Assembly (NCBI GenBank): GCA_900555525.1
Contig: USLP01000047.1
Location: 1 to 8,131, forward strand
Reading direction: 5' to 3'
Length of the DNA stretch: 8,131 bases
DNA from: an uncultured Eubacteriales bacterium
Lineage (GTDB): Bacteria; Bacillota; Clostridia; UMGS1840
The notes beneath the pieces were generated by a model, which was given only the letters and a program-made list of their open reading frames with translations, was not told where the DNA came from and did no database searches. Positions 1-6,979 of this stretch are shown piece by piece; the first letter of the stretch is position 1; every line of letters begins with the position of its first letter. Made by a program: the position numbers and the translations under genes.

Positions 1-63
1 GAGCCGTAGATGAGAGCGACGCGGTTTTGCTACTTCGCAGGTCATGCGGTCTTATGGCATAAT

Positions 64-108
64 AAAAAAAGCATCGCTGATTCTTTTGGCCAAAATCGCG
101 GTGCTTTT
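64..108 (-). terminator. Rho-independent terminator of the HAD-cca operon
   Basis: Read on the minus strand, an 11-bp stem (positions 108-98 with 77-67, one G-U wobble at 101/74) is followed by a run of seven T (complement of 70-64, partly shared with the stem base). It lies directly beyond the cca stop codon at 111-113. The loop contains a perfect 12-bp palindrome, TTTTGGCCAAAA, at 84-95. On the plus strand the stem is followed only by TTTT-AATTATTTT, so termination of a convergent rightward gene is possible but weaker. Confidence 0.8.
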
Positions 109-110
109 AA

Positions 111-1439
111 TTATTTTGTATTTTCTTTCAGATATTCCAACAATACGTTTTTTCTGTTTTGGCACTTACCATCTATAACGCCGTTAAGTAAAAAATCAAG
201 TGAGCTTTTAATCTCTTTTCCCTCGGCAATACCGAAGGCCTTAATATCATCGCCGTTTACTGCGAGAGATTTTAAATTGTAGCACTCGTTGCTTTCCTTT
301 ATCTCCTCATAGAACGAACGCATATTTTTAAGCTTTTCGTCTATCGCGTGCGGATCGGCCTTTGCCATGTTATCGGCACGCTTGATTTTTATAAGGTTAA
401 GGTATGCTTCGTCTCCGAGACTGCACATCATTTTTTTTGCCTGAATTTTGTCGCGCGGGGATTTCATATCATGTATCAAAACGAGCTTTGATACCTCGTT
501 TATTGTATTATTGTCAAATTTCAGCCTTTTAAGAATGTCTCGCGCCTTTTTTTCACTTATCACGGCATGACCTTTGAAGTGCGAAGTGCCGTTTTCGTCA
601 GTGGTTTTGGCGTCGGGCTTTCCGAAATCATGGAAAAACATTGTAAGACGCAAAATTCTGTCATTAAAATCTATCGCGTCTACGGCGTGAAGCGTATGCT
701 CGAACACATCGTATTTGTGATATTTTGTGTGCTGCTCGCATTCTGCAAGTGGGGCAAGCTCCGGGATAAATACCTCTATAACCGCGTGATATTTCCGTAT
801 AACGTCGGTTGCGTATTTTCCCGTGATAAGCTTTGTGAATTCAACCTGTAATCTTTCTTTTGACACATCCGACAGCAGCTGCCTGTTTTTCAGTATGCTG
901 TCCGATGTGCTTTTTTCTATTGTGAATCCGAGCTCCGCCGAAAAACGGACGGCACGCATTATTCTGAGCGCGTCCTCCGAAAAACGGGTATCGGGATCGC
1001 CGACGCACCGTATTATTTTGTTGTTCAAATCGTCTTTGCCGCCGAAAGCATCAATTATTTTGTCGTCGCAATTACAGCAAAGCGTGTTTATTGTGAAATC
1101 CCGCCTTGAGAGATCGTCTCTGAGGTTATCCGAAAATGATACCGTTTGCGGATGACGGTGGTCTGTATAGTCGCCGTCTATGCGATAAGTGGTTATTTCG
1201 AGCGGCATATCGTCAATTATAACAGTTACCGTCCCGTGCTTTATACCTGTCTCTATTATCCGTTCGCCGCAAAACACCTTTTCGGTTTCTTCGGGGCGTG
1301 CGCTTGTTGTGATGTCCCAGTCAAACGGGACTTTGCCGAGCAGACAATCACGAACCGCACCGCCGACAGCATAGGCTTCAAAACCGCTGTTTTTCAGCAG
1401 ACATATCGCCTTATTCACTTGTTCGGGGAGCTTTATCAT
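111..1439 (-). CDS. cca: CCA tRNA nucleotidyltransferase with HD domain
   Basis: This enzyme adds or repairs the 3' CCA end of tRNAs in the cytoplasm without a nucleic acid template. The 442-residue protein has the class II poly(A) polymerase/CCA-transferase layout. The nucleotidyltransferase head has VGGAVRD at 25-31 and the metal-binding DWD at 40-42. RRDFTIN is at 112-118 and the EDALRIMRAVRF block at about 155-166, followed by an ERLQVEF helix at 195-201. The C-terminal half carries an HD phosphohydrolase domain (H248, H270-D271, H291, H323-D324), a common fusion in bacterial CCA enzymes. Length is normal. The ATG at 1437-1439 has GAGGAA five bases upstream, and this ribosome site overlaps the stop codon of the HAD gene ahead (TGAGGAA), so translation is probably coupled. 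It is the second gene of a leftward operon. Whether it adds all of CCA or only part cannot be decided by eye, but full CCA addition is the default. Confidence 0.95.
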   Translation of the reverse strand: MIKLPEQVNKAICLLKNSGFEAYAVGGAVRDCLLGKVPFDWDITTSARPEETEKVFCGERIIETGIKHGTVTVIIDDMPLEITTYRIDGDYTDHRHPQTVSFSDNLRDDLSRRDFTINTLCCNCDDKIIDAFGGKDDLNNKIIRCVGDPDTRFSEDALRIMRAVRFSAELGFTIEKSTSDSILKNRQLLSDVSKERLQVEFTKLITGKYATDVIRKYHAVIEVFIPELAPLAECEQHTKYHKYDVFEHTLHAVDAIDFNDRILRLTMFFHDFGKPDAKTTDENGTSHFKGHAVISEKKARDILKRLKFDNNTINEVSKLVLIHDMKSPRDKIQAKKMMCSLGDEAYLNLIKIKRADNMAKADPHAIDEKLKNMRSFYEEIKESNECYNLKSLAVNGDDIKAFGIAEGKEIKSSLDFLLNGVIDGKCQNRKNVLLEYLKENTK

Positions 1440-1448
1440 AATAATTCC

Positions 1449-2123
1449 TCAAAGTATGCTTTTGATTTCTGAGAGACTGTCGATTCTTATATCCGCGCCC
1501 ACATTATCATACCCCGTGCCGTTGTGGTCATACCAACAGGTGGTGATTCCGAAGCTCTTTCCTCCGGATATATCGGCGGTAAGCGAATCGCCTATAAGTA
1601 TAAATTTTGATTTGTCGGTTTCGTGCAGTTCATTGAGGCACCGCTCAAAAAATTCCCGTTGGGGCTTTTGTATGCCTATTCTCTCCGAAACAAAAAGGTG
1701 AGAGAAGCAGTCTATCATTCCGGCAAGTGTCAGTCGGTGTTTTTGCTGCTCAAAGGGACCGTTGCTTGCGGCACAGAGTATGTATTTTTTTGACAGATAT
1801 TTAACCGTATCCACAGCTCCGTTTACAGGCTCGTGGCCGTCATATATCCCTTTTACGAATTCTTTTTCAAATTCGCGTCCGTCAAAAGTTATACCCATAA
1901 CCGAAAAAACCATATTCCACCGTTTTTCGTGTATTTGATCCCTTGTGATTTCTCCCGTTTCGAGTCTTTGCCAGAGAGAGTCGTTGATTTTATGAAAAAC
2001 CGACGGCATTTCTTTTTTGAAACCTACTCCGCAAGCTTTACAAGCGTTTGTCATAGCTTTTTCGGCACATTTGTTGAAATCCAAAAGCGTATTGTCAATG
2101 TCTATCAGAACATATTTAAACAT
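1449..2123 (-). CDS. HAD-superfamily hydrolase, YjjG-like pyrimidine nucleotidase
   Basis: This is a cytoplasmic haloacid dehalogenase-fold phosphatase of 224 residues. All four HAD motifs are present: DIDNTLLD at 8-15 (nucleophile D8, acid/base D10), SN at 120-121, the lysine of QKP at 153, and GDSLTAD at 178-184 (metal ligands D179 and D184). A helical cap of about residues 16-105 makes it subfamily I. The sequence after motif IV (DISGGKSFGITTCWYD) and the overall pattern resemble the YjjG/YfnB group, whose characterised members are 5'-nucleotidases acting on UMP, dUMP and dTMP and on non-canonical pyrimidine nucleotides. The substrate is inferred from the family. The ATG at 2121-2123 has AAGGAAGGA about seven bases upstream. 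It is the first gene of the leftward operon, with cca starting nine bases after its stop codon. Confidence 0.88.
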   Translation of the reverse strand: MFKYVLIDIDNTLLDFNKCAEKAMTNACKACGVGFKKEMPSVFHKINDSLWQRLETGEITRDQIHEKRWNMVFSVMGITFDGREFEKEFVKGIYDGHEPVNGAVDTVKYLSKKYILCAASNGPFEQQKHRLTLAGMIDCFSHLFVSERIGIQKPQREFFERCLNELHETDKSKFILIGDSLTADISGGKSFGITTCWYDHNGTGYDNVGADIRIDSLSEIKSIL

Positions 2124-2151
2124 ATCGTAATCCTTCCTTCATCATAATGAA

Positions 2152-2180
2152 ATTATATGATATTCACTTAATATTTTCAA
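2152..2180 (-). promoter_or_regulatory. Sigma-A type promoter of the HAD-cca operon
   Basis: On the minus strand, TTGAAA (complement of 2175-2180), a 17-base spacer, and a perfect TATAAT (complement of 2152-2157). Expected transcription start is near 2145, giving a leader of about 20 bases with a good ribosome site. This is a strong housekeeping promoter by sequence. Confidence 0.8.
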
Positions 2181-2195
2181 GTGTTGAGCCGCTCC

Positions 2196-2224
2196 TTTAC
2201 TTTATTTAAAAAATATTATAAAAT
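2196..2224 (+). promoter_or_regulatory. Possible promoter of the DUF896 gene
   Basis: TTTACT (2196-2201), a 17-base spacer and TAAAAT (2219-2224) lie 31 bases before the ATG. The whole stretch 2200-2237 is A/T only, so other -10-like hexamers such as TATAAA at 2217-2222 fit too. The exact promoter is uncertain. It is back to back with the HAD-cca promoter. Confidence 0.35.
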
Positions 2225-2255
2225 AATAAAAAATAACCTTTACGTGGTGATGATT

Positions 2256-2474
2256 ATGGAGCAAAGTAAAATTGAGCGTATAAACTTCCTTGCCAAAAAG
2301 CAAAAAGGGGAGGGGCTTACTCCCGAAGAAAAGGAGGAGCAGGCAATTTTGCGCCGCGAGTATATCGACTCTTTTAAAAGAAATCTTGTCGCAAATCTTG
2401 AAAATACGTATATCGTTGATGAAAACGGAAATAAACATAAGGTTAAAAAGCATACCGATGACGATAAAAGCTGA
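2256..2474 (+). CDS. DUF896 (UPF0291/YnzC-like) small protein
   Basis: This is a 72-residue, highly charged cytoplasmic protein. The N-terminal helical hairpin, with KIERINFLAKKQK at 5-17, the PEEKEEQAILRREYIDSFK segment at about 23-41, and a short tail containing IVDENGNKHKV, matches the DUF896 family, typified by Bacillus subtilis YnzC. That family is a two-helix bundle of unknown molecular role, linked in Bacillus to LexA/SOS-associated operons. No catalytic residues are expected. The ATG at 2256 is chosen because GGTGA (2246-2250) sits five bases upstream and because the family begins at this point. An upstream in-frame GTG at 2181 would add a Lys/Tyr-rich stretch with no ribosome site and no family similarity. 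It stands alone between two divergent/tandem operons. Family assignment is confident and function is unknown. Confidence 0.88.
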   Translation: MEQSKIERINFLAKKQKGEGLTPEEKEEQAILRREYIDSFKRNLVANLENTYIVDENGNKHKVKKHTDDDKS

Positions 2475-2533
2475 CTTGAGCTGTCGGCTTTGGGCGTATG
2501 AGCCCTAAATATCCGTTTGAAAAGGCAAATAAC

Positions 2534-2563
2534 TTGACTTGACCGCTATATATAGTGTAAAAT
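2534..2563 (+). promoter_or_regulatory. Probable promoter of the topoisomerase operon
   Basis: TTGACT (2534-2539), an 18-base spacer and TAAAAT (2558-2563). A second overlapping -35-like hexamer, TTGACC, is at 2539-2544. Predicted start is near 2570, giving a leader of about 70 bases. The -10 sits in the loop of the 2542-2573 inverted repeat, so occupancy of that repeat, or local supercoiling, could affect it. Position is inferred. Confidence 0.55.
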
Positions 2564-2579
2564 ATATGGCGGTATTTTT
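2542..2579 (+). terminator. Inverted repeat with T-tract after the DUF896 gene: terminator or operator
   Basis: Arms ACCGCTATATAT (2542-2553) and ATATATGGCGGT (2562-2573) pair over 12 positions with one T-G wobble, around an 8-base loop. The 3' arm is followed by A-TTTTT (2574-2579). If transcribed from the DUF896 gene, this is a credible intrinsic terminator about 70 bases after its stop codon. It also spans the spacer and -10 of the topoisomerase promoter, so it could act as a DNA operator instead. Both readings fit the sequence. Confidence 0.55.
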
Positions 2580-2581
2580 CG

Positions 2582-2607
2582 GCAGGATTTTCCTGCGTGC
2601 ATTTTTT
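2582..2607 (+). promoter_or_regulatory. Leader hairpin with U-tract ahead of parE
   Basis: GCAGGA (2582-2587) and TCCTGC (2591-2596) form a perfect 6-bp stem with a 3-base loop, followed after five bases by TTTTTT (2602-2607). It falls inside the expected parE leader. The GGCGG at 2568-2572 can also pair with CCGCC at 2608-2612, enclosing this hairpin. It could be a weak attenuator, but the gap before the T-run makes efficient termination doubtful. Confidence 0.35.
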
Positions 2608-2641
2608 CCGCCGCTCGGAATTTAAAAGGTGGTTTATTTAA

Positions 2642-4627
2642 ATGGCAAAAAAAGCGGTATACAATGAAGAAAGTATTTCGCAGCTAAAGGGTGCCGACAG
2701 GGTAAGGCTTCGCCCTGCCGTTATTTTCGGCTCGGACGGTATTGAGGGCTGTGAGCACGCTGTATTTGAGATACTTTCAAATTCCATAGACGAGGCAAGA
2801 GAGGGCTACGGTAAAGAGATAACCGTGACCCGTTTTCTCGACGGCTCCGTTGAGGTTGTCGATCACGGCAGAGGTATGCCTATGGACTACAACGAAAAGG
2901 AAAAGCGCTGGAACTGGGAGCTGCTCTTCTGTGAGATGTATGCCGGCAGTAAATATAATACAAACAACGGCGGAACATACGAGTATTCACTCGGACTTAA
3001 CGGACTCGGACTTTGTGCCACACAGTATGCTTCGGAGTATATGGATGCCGAGGTGCACAAAAACGGATTTCGCTATGAGATACATTTTAAGGCGGGCGAG
3101 CCCGTCAGCGAGCTTCAAAAGGAACCGTACAATAAAAAAGATACCGGGACAAGAATACGCTGGAAACCGGATATCAAGGTGTTCACCGATATTGATATTC
3201 CTCTTGAATACTATCAGGAGACTATATTAAGGCAGTCAGTTGTAAATGCGGGAATAAAATTCATTCTTCGCAATCAAACCGGCGAAAAGAGCTTTGATAA
3301 ATACGAATACTGCTACGAAAACGGTATAGTCGATTATATAAAGGAATTTGTCGGCGACGATGCGTTTTCTTCCGTGCAGTTTTGGCAGGGTGAGAGAAAG
3401 GGCAGAGACAGAGCCGATTTGCCCGAATACAAGGTTAAGCTCAATGTTGCGCTGTGTTTTTCCAATAAAAAACAGCTTAAGGAGTATTATCATAATTCCA
3501 GCTTTCTTGACCACGGCGGTGCTCCCGAAAAAGCTGTAAAAAGTGCGTTCGTTTCGCAGATTGACAGCTATTTAAAAGCAAACAGCAAGTATTTAAAGAG
3601 CGACAGCAAGATAAATTTCCAGGATGTGGAGGATTGTCTTGTACTTGTTTCGTCATCCTTTTCAACTCAGACGTCATACGAAAATCAGACCAAAAAAGCT
3701 ATAACCAATAAATTCATTCAGGAGGCTATGACGGATTTTCTCCGCCATCAGCTTGAAGTGTATTTTATAGAAAACAGAATAGACGCCGAAAAAATTGCCG
3801 AGCAGGTGCTCATAAATATGCGTTCGCGCGTCAAGGCCGAATCCACAAGGCTCAACATTAAAAAGACGCTTCAAAGCGGCAACAGTATGACTGACAGAAT
3901 CGAAAAATTCGTTGACTGCCGCTCAAAGGACGTTTCGGAGCGTGAAATATTCATAGTGGAGGGCGACTCGGCTCTCGGTGCCTGCAAGCAGGCGAGAGAC
4001 AGTGCCTTTCAGGCAGTTATGCCGGTACGAGGGAAAATACTCAACTGTCTTAAGGCCGAATACCCCAAAATATTTAAAAACGACATTATAACAGACCTTA
4101 TCAAAGTGCTCGGCTGCGGCGTTGAGGTAAGCTCCAAGGCAAATAAAAATCTGTCTCTTTTCAATATGGACAATCTTCGTTGGAGCAAGGTCATAATTTG
4201 TACCGATGCCGACGTTGACGGTTATCAGATACGGACGCTGATATTAACGATGATTTATCGTCTTATGCCCACGCTTATAAAAGAGGGTAAGGTGTTTATA
4301 GCCGAATCTCCGCTTTACGAAATAACTTGCAAGGACGAGACCTGGTTTTGCTACACCGAAAAGGAAAAACAGGATGCCCTTCTTGAAATCGGAGACAGAA
4401 AATATACCATACAGCGTTCAAAGGGTCTCGGTGAAAACGAACCCGAGATGATGTGGCTTACCACAATGAATCCCAAAACCCGTCGTCTTATAAAGGTCGA
4501 GCCGGATTATTCACCCGAGGCTGTCGCCGATAAATTTGACCTTTTACTCGGCGACAATTTACAGGGCAGAAAAGATTATATTGCCGAAAACGGTGCTCAG
4601 TACATTGATATGACTGACCTTTCTTAA
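2642..4627 (+). CDS. parE: Type IIA topoisomerase ATPase/toprim subunit (ParE/GyrB type)
   Basis: This is the ATP-binding half of a type IIA DNA topoisomerase that passes one duplex through another. The 661 residues show the full order. The GHKL ATPase has FEILSNSIDEA at 42-52 (general base E43, Mg ligand N47), DHGRGMP at 74-80 and GLNGLG at 118-123. The transducer carries the QTK loop at 349-351. The toprim domain has EGDSALG at 440-446 and DADVDG at 522-527, and the tail has QRSKGLGE at 591-598. Length fits ParE or short GyrB (about 630-660). It differs from textbook GyrB at several signature positions: EGDSALG for EGDSAGG, GLNGLG for GLHGVG, DHGRG for DNGRG. It therefore belongs to the divergent clostridial paralogue group often labelled simply toprim or gyrase/topo IV subunit B. 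All catalytic acids are kept. The ATG has AGGTGG nine bases upstream. The partner subunit follows after 31 bases. Confidence 0.92.
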   Translation: MAKKAVYNEESISQLKGADRVRLRPAVIFGSDGIEGCEHAVFEILSNSIDEAREGYGKEITVTRFLDGSVEVVDHGRGMPMDYNEKEKRWNWELLFCEMYAGSKYNTNNGGTYEYSLGLNGLGLCATQYASEYMDAEVHKNGFRYEIHFKAGEPVSELQKEPYNKKDTGTRIRWKPDIKVFTDIDIPLEYYQETILRQSVVNAGIKFILRNQTGEKSFDKYEYCYENGIVDYIKEFVGDDAFSSVQFWQGERKGRDRADLPEYKVKLNVALCFSNKKQLKEYYHNSSFLDHGGAPEKAVKSAFVSQIDSYLKANSKYLKSDSKINFQDVEDCLVLVSSSFSTQTSYENQTKKAITNKFIQEAMTDFLRHQLEVYFIENRIDAEKIAEQVLINMRSRVKAESTRLNIKKTLQSGNSMTDRIEKFVDCRSKDVSEREIFIVEGDSALGACKQARDSAFQAVMPVRGKILNCLKAEYPKIFKNDIITDLIKVLGCGVEVSSKANKNLSLFNMDNLRWSKVIICTDADVDGYQIRTLILTMIYRLMPTLIKEGKVFIAESPLYEITCKDETWFCYTEKEKQDALLEIGDRKYTIQRSKGLGENEPEMMWLTTMNPKTRRLIKVEPDYSPEAVADKFDLLLGDNLQGRKDYIAENGAQYIDMTDLS

Positions 4628-4658
4628 CGTTATCACGGCAAATCAGGAGAGTCGGAAA

Positions 4659-6902
4659 ATGGCTAAAAGAACCAAGAAAAACGAAACAGACCGAAATTCG
4701 GAGGAGCTTAACATAAACGCTCATATTCTCGGTGCAGGCGAGGTGGTAGAGCAGCATATAACCGATACGCTTGAAGTGAACTATATGCCGTATGCCATGA
4801 GTGTTATTATGTCGCGTGCCATTCCCGAAATAGACGGCTTTAAACCGTCACACAGAAAGCTTCTTTATACAATGTATAATATGGGGCTTTTGCAAGGCGG
4901 CACAATTAAAAGTGCTAATATAGTAGGCCGCACTATGCAGCTTAACCCGCACGGTGATGCTGCAATTTATGAAACTATGATTCGTCTTTCCCGCGGTAAT
5001 GAAACTTTGCTTTATCCTTATGTTGAATCAAAGGGTAATTTTGGTAAAGCTTACAGTAAGAATATGATGTATGCGGCTTCCCGTTATACCGAAGCAAAGC
5101 TTGCACCGATTTGCCACGAACTTTTTGACGATATAAAATCAGACACTGTTGATTTTGTTGATAATTACGATAATACAATGAAGGAACCGACTCTTCTGCC
5201 GGTTACTTTTCCGTCAATTCTTTGTAATGTAACAACGGGTATTGCTGCCGGTATGGCATCATCAATTGCATCTTTTAATCTTAAAGAAATATGTGACACC
5301 ACAATTGCGCTTATGAAAAATCCTGACCACGAAGTCAGCGATACACTTCTTGCACCTGATTTTGTGGGCGGCGGATATATACTTTATGATAAAGACGAAT
5401 TTAATAAAATTTATAAAACAGGCAGAGGTTCTGTTAAAGTTCGTGCAAAATATAGCTATGATAAAAAATATAACTGTATTGATATTACCCAAATTCCGCC
5501 GACAACTACAAGCGAAGCAATTATTGATAAAGTTGTTGAACTTGTAAAAACAAACAAAGTTAAAGAAATAAGCGATATTCGTGATGAAACAGACCTTTCA
5601 GGTTTGAAAATCACTATTGATTTAAAACGCGGAATTGATGCGGATAAGTTTATGACTAAACTTTATAAAATGACTCCGCTTCAAGATTCATTTAGCTGCA
5701 ATTTCAATGTTCTTATTAAGGGCAGGCCTGTTGTTTTAGGCGTTAGGGATATACTTCTTGAATGGGTCGATTTCAGGCTTGAATGTATCAGAAGAAGAAT
5801 TACTTTTAATCTTAATAAAAAGAAAAATCAGCTTCATTTATTAAAAGGCCTTTCAAAAATTTTACTTGATATTGATAAAGCTATTAAAATTGTAAGAGAA
5901 ACCGAAAGTGAGTCCGAAGTTGTACCAAATCTTATGATTGGCTTTGGTATTGATGAAATACAGGCTGAATATGTGGCTGAAATAAAACTTCGCCATTTAA
6001 ACCGTGAATATATTTTAAAACGCATTAAAGATATTGAACAGCTTGAAAATGATATTGTTGAACTTGAATCAATTCTTTCAAGTAAAAACAAAATGAAGAA
6101 AATTATCATTAAAGAGCTTGAAGATGTAACTAAAAAATATGATAACGGCAGAAAGAGCGAAATCCTTTATTCCATTGATGAAAGCGTTGAAGAAGAACTT
6201 GTTGAAATACCCGATTATCCTGTAACTTTATTTATTACTGAACACGGATATTTTAAGAAAATAAAAACAGCTAATCTTCGTATGAGCGGCGAGCAAAAAA
6301 TTAAAGAGGGCGATTCACTTCTTCCTGAAATCGAATGTTCAAATAAGGATGAACTTCTTTTCTTTACAAATCAGTGCCAGGTGTATAAAGCAAAAGTTGA
6401 TGATTTTGCTGATACAAAAGCTTCTGTTCTCGGTGAGTATGTTCCGGGTAAGCTTGAAATGGCAGAGGGTGAACAGGTGGTTTACACTGCTGTTGTGAGC
6501 GAATATACGGGATATATGATTTTTGTGTTTGATAACGGTAAGCTTGCAAAGGTTGATATGGCATCTTATGCTACAAAGACTAACAGAAAGAAGCTTATTA
6601 ACGCTTATTCAAATAAATCACCGCTTGCGCAGGCAATATACATTAAAGAAGATACTGAATTGGTTATTTGCTCTTCAAGCGGTAGAATGCTTCTTGTTAA
6701 CACAGGAGCGATTTTGCCTAAAACTACAAAGGATACGCAAGGCGTATCTGTTATGAAACTTAAAAAGACGCATAAAATAACCTCACTTCATATTTACCAT
6801 GAGGGCGAATTTGAAAAAGCATGGCGTTTCAGAGCTAAAAATTTGCCTGCGTCAGGTTCTTTGCCGAGTGAAAATGATGTTGCGGAACAAATAACATTTT
6901 AA
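4659..6902 (+). CDS. parC: Type IIA topoisomerase DNA-cleaving subunit (ParC/GyrA type)
   Basis: This is the breakage-reunion subunit, partner of the preceding ParE-like protein in an A2B2 enzyme. Its 747 residues contain the winged-helix domain with the quinolone region NPHGDAAIYE (96-105) and the catalytic R142-Y143 in AASRYTEAKLAP. A tower domain follows, with GIAAGMAS (194-201), then a coiled-coil dimer gate at about 448-500. The roughly 240-residue C-terminal domain is of beta-pinwheel type. No GyrA box (QRRGGKG-like) is visible, and the C-terminal domain is shorter than in GyrA (whole protein usually 800-875). This favours decatenating topo IV over supercoiling gyrase, though family labels in clostridia are inconsistent. 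The ATG has AGGAGA eight bases upstream. Third-position GC falls from about 47% to 27% near codon 99 and to about 15% later (see findings). The reading frame is unbroken. Confidence 0.92.
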   Translation: MAKRTKKNETDRNSEELNINAHILGAGEVVEQHITDTLEVNYMPYAMSVIMSRAIPEIDGFKPSHRKLLYTMYNMGLLQGGTIKSANIVGRTMQLNPHGDAAIYETMIRLSRGNETLLYPYVESKGNFGKAYSKNMMYAASRYTEAKLAPICHELFDDIKSDTVDFVDNYDNTMKEPTLLPVTFPSILCNVTTGIAAGMASSIASFNLKEICDTTIALMKNPDHEVSDTLLAPDFVGGGYILYDKDEFNKIYKTGRGSVKVRAKYSYDKKYNCIDITQIPPTTTSEAIIDKVVELVKTNKVKEISDIRDETDLSGLKITIDLKRGIDADKFMTKLYKMTPLQDSFSCNFNVLIKGRPVVLGVRDILLEWVDFRLECIRRRITFNLNKKKNQLHLLKGLSKILLDIDKAIKIVRETESESEVVPNLMIGFGIDEIQAEYVAEIKLRHLNREYILKRIKDIEQLENDIVELESILSSKNKMKKIIIKELEDVTKKYDNGRKSEILYSIDESVEEELVEIPDYPVTLFITEHGYFKKIKTANLRMSGEQKIKEGDSLLPEIECSNKDELLFFTNQCQVYKAKVDDFADTKASVLGEYVPGKLEMAEGEQVVYTAVVSEYTGYMIFVFDNGKLAKVDMASYATKTNRKKLINAYSNKSPLAQAIYIKEDTELVICSSSGRMLLVNTGAILPKTTKDTQGVSVMKLKKTHKITSLHIYHEGEFEKAWRFRAKNLPASGSLPSENDVAEQITF

Positions 6903-6917
6903 AATATAAAAAAACAC

Positions 6918-6946
6918 TTGCATTATATAGTGTCTTGTGTTATAAT
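6918..6946 (+). promoter_or_regulatory. Extended -10 sigma-A promoter of secG
   Basis: TTGCAT (6918-6923), exactly 17 bases of spacer, and a perfect TATAAT (6941-6946) preceded by TGT, an extended -10. Transcription should start near 6953, leaving a leader of about 27 bases that includes the GGAGGAG ribosome site (6968-6974). No clear terminator separates parC from this promoter, so some read-through from parC is possible. Confidence 0.85.
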
Positions 6947-6979
6947 TCATTAGTAATTTATATAAACGGAGGAGATATT

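Noticed and set aside
3..62. Short open plus-strand frame from the window edge ending in TAA (60-62), possible C-terminus of a gene convergent with cca
   Set aside because: Only 19 codons are visible, with no recognisable family. A run this short without a stop is likely by chance. The opposite strand also has an open run from an ATG at 45 to the edge, with no ribosome site. Nothing firm can be called in 1-63.
10..282. 90-residue plus-strand reading frame over the cca 3' end
   Set aside because: It runs antisense through the cca terminator and coding region, lacks a ribosome site and has no family features.
2181..2255. Longer DUF896 start at an in-frame GTG (2181)
   Set aside because: No ribosome site precedes it, the added residues do not resemble the family, and it lies within the AT-rich promoter region. 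ATG at 2256 has GGTGA at ideal spacing.
2494..2508. Small hairpin GGGC/GCCC after the DUF896 gene as a terminator
   Set aside because: It has only four paired bases and no T-run. The 2542-2579 inverted repeat is a far better candidate.
2850..3230. 126-residue reading frame inside parE
   Set aside because: It is an alternative frame of a strongly conserved ATPase domain, with no ribosome site and a composition typical of frame shadows.
4659..6902. Frameshift or gene fusion as the cause of the composition change in parC
   Set aside because: The frame is continuous, all catalytic and structural blocks occur in order, and length is normal for the family.
6914..6933. ACACT/AGTGT inverted repeat as a parC terminator or secG operator
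   Set aside because: It has five-base arms with a ten-base loop and no T-tract. It is too weak to call.
6935..6979. Upstream in-frame ATG for secG
   Set aside because: It lies inside the promoter, before the expected transcription start. The ATG at 6980 follows GGAGGAG.
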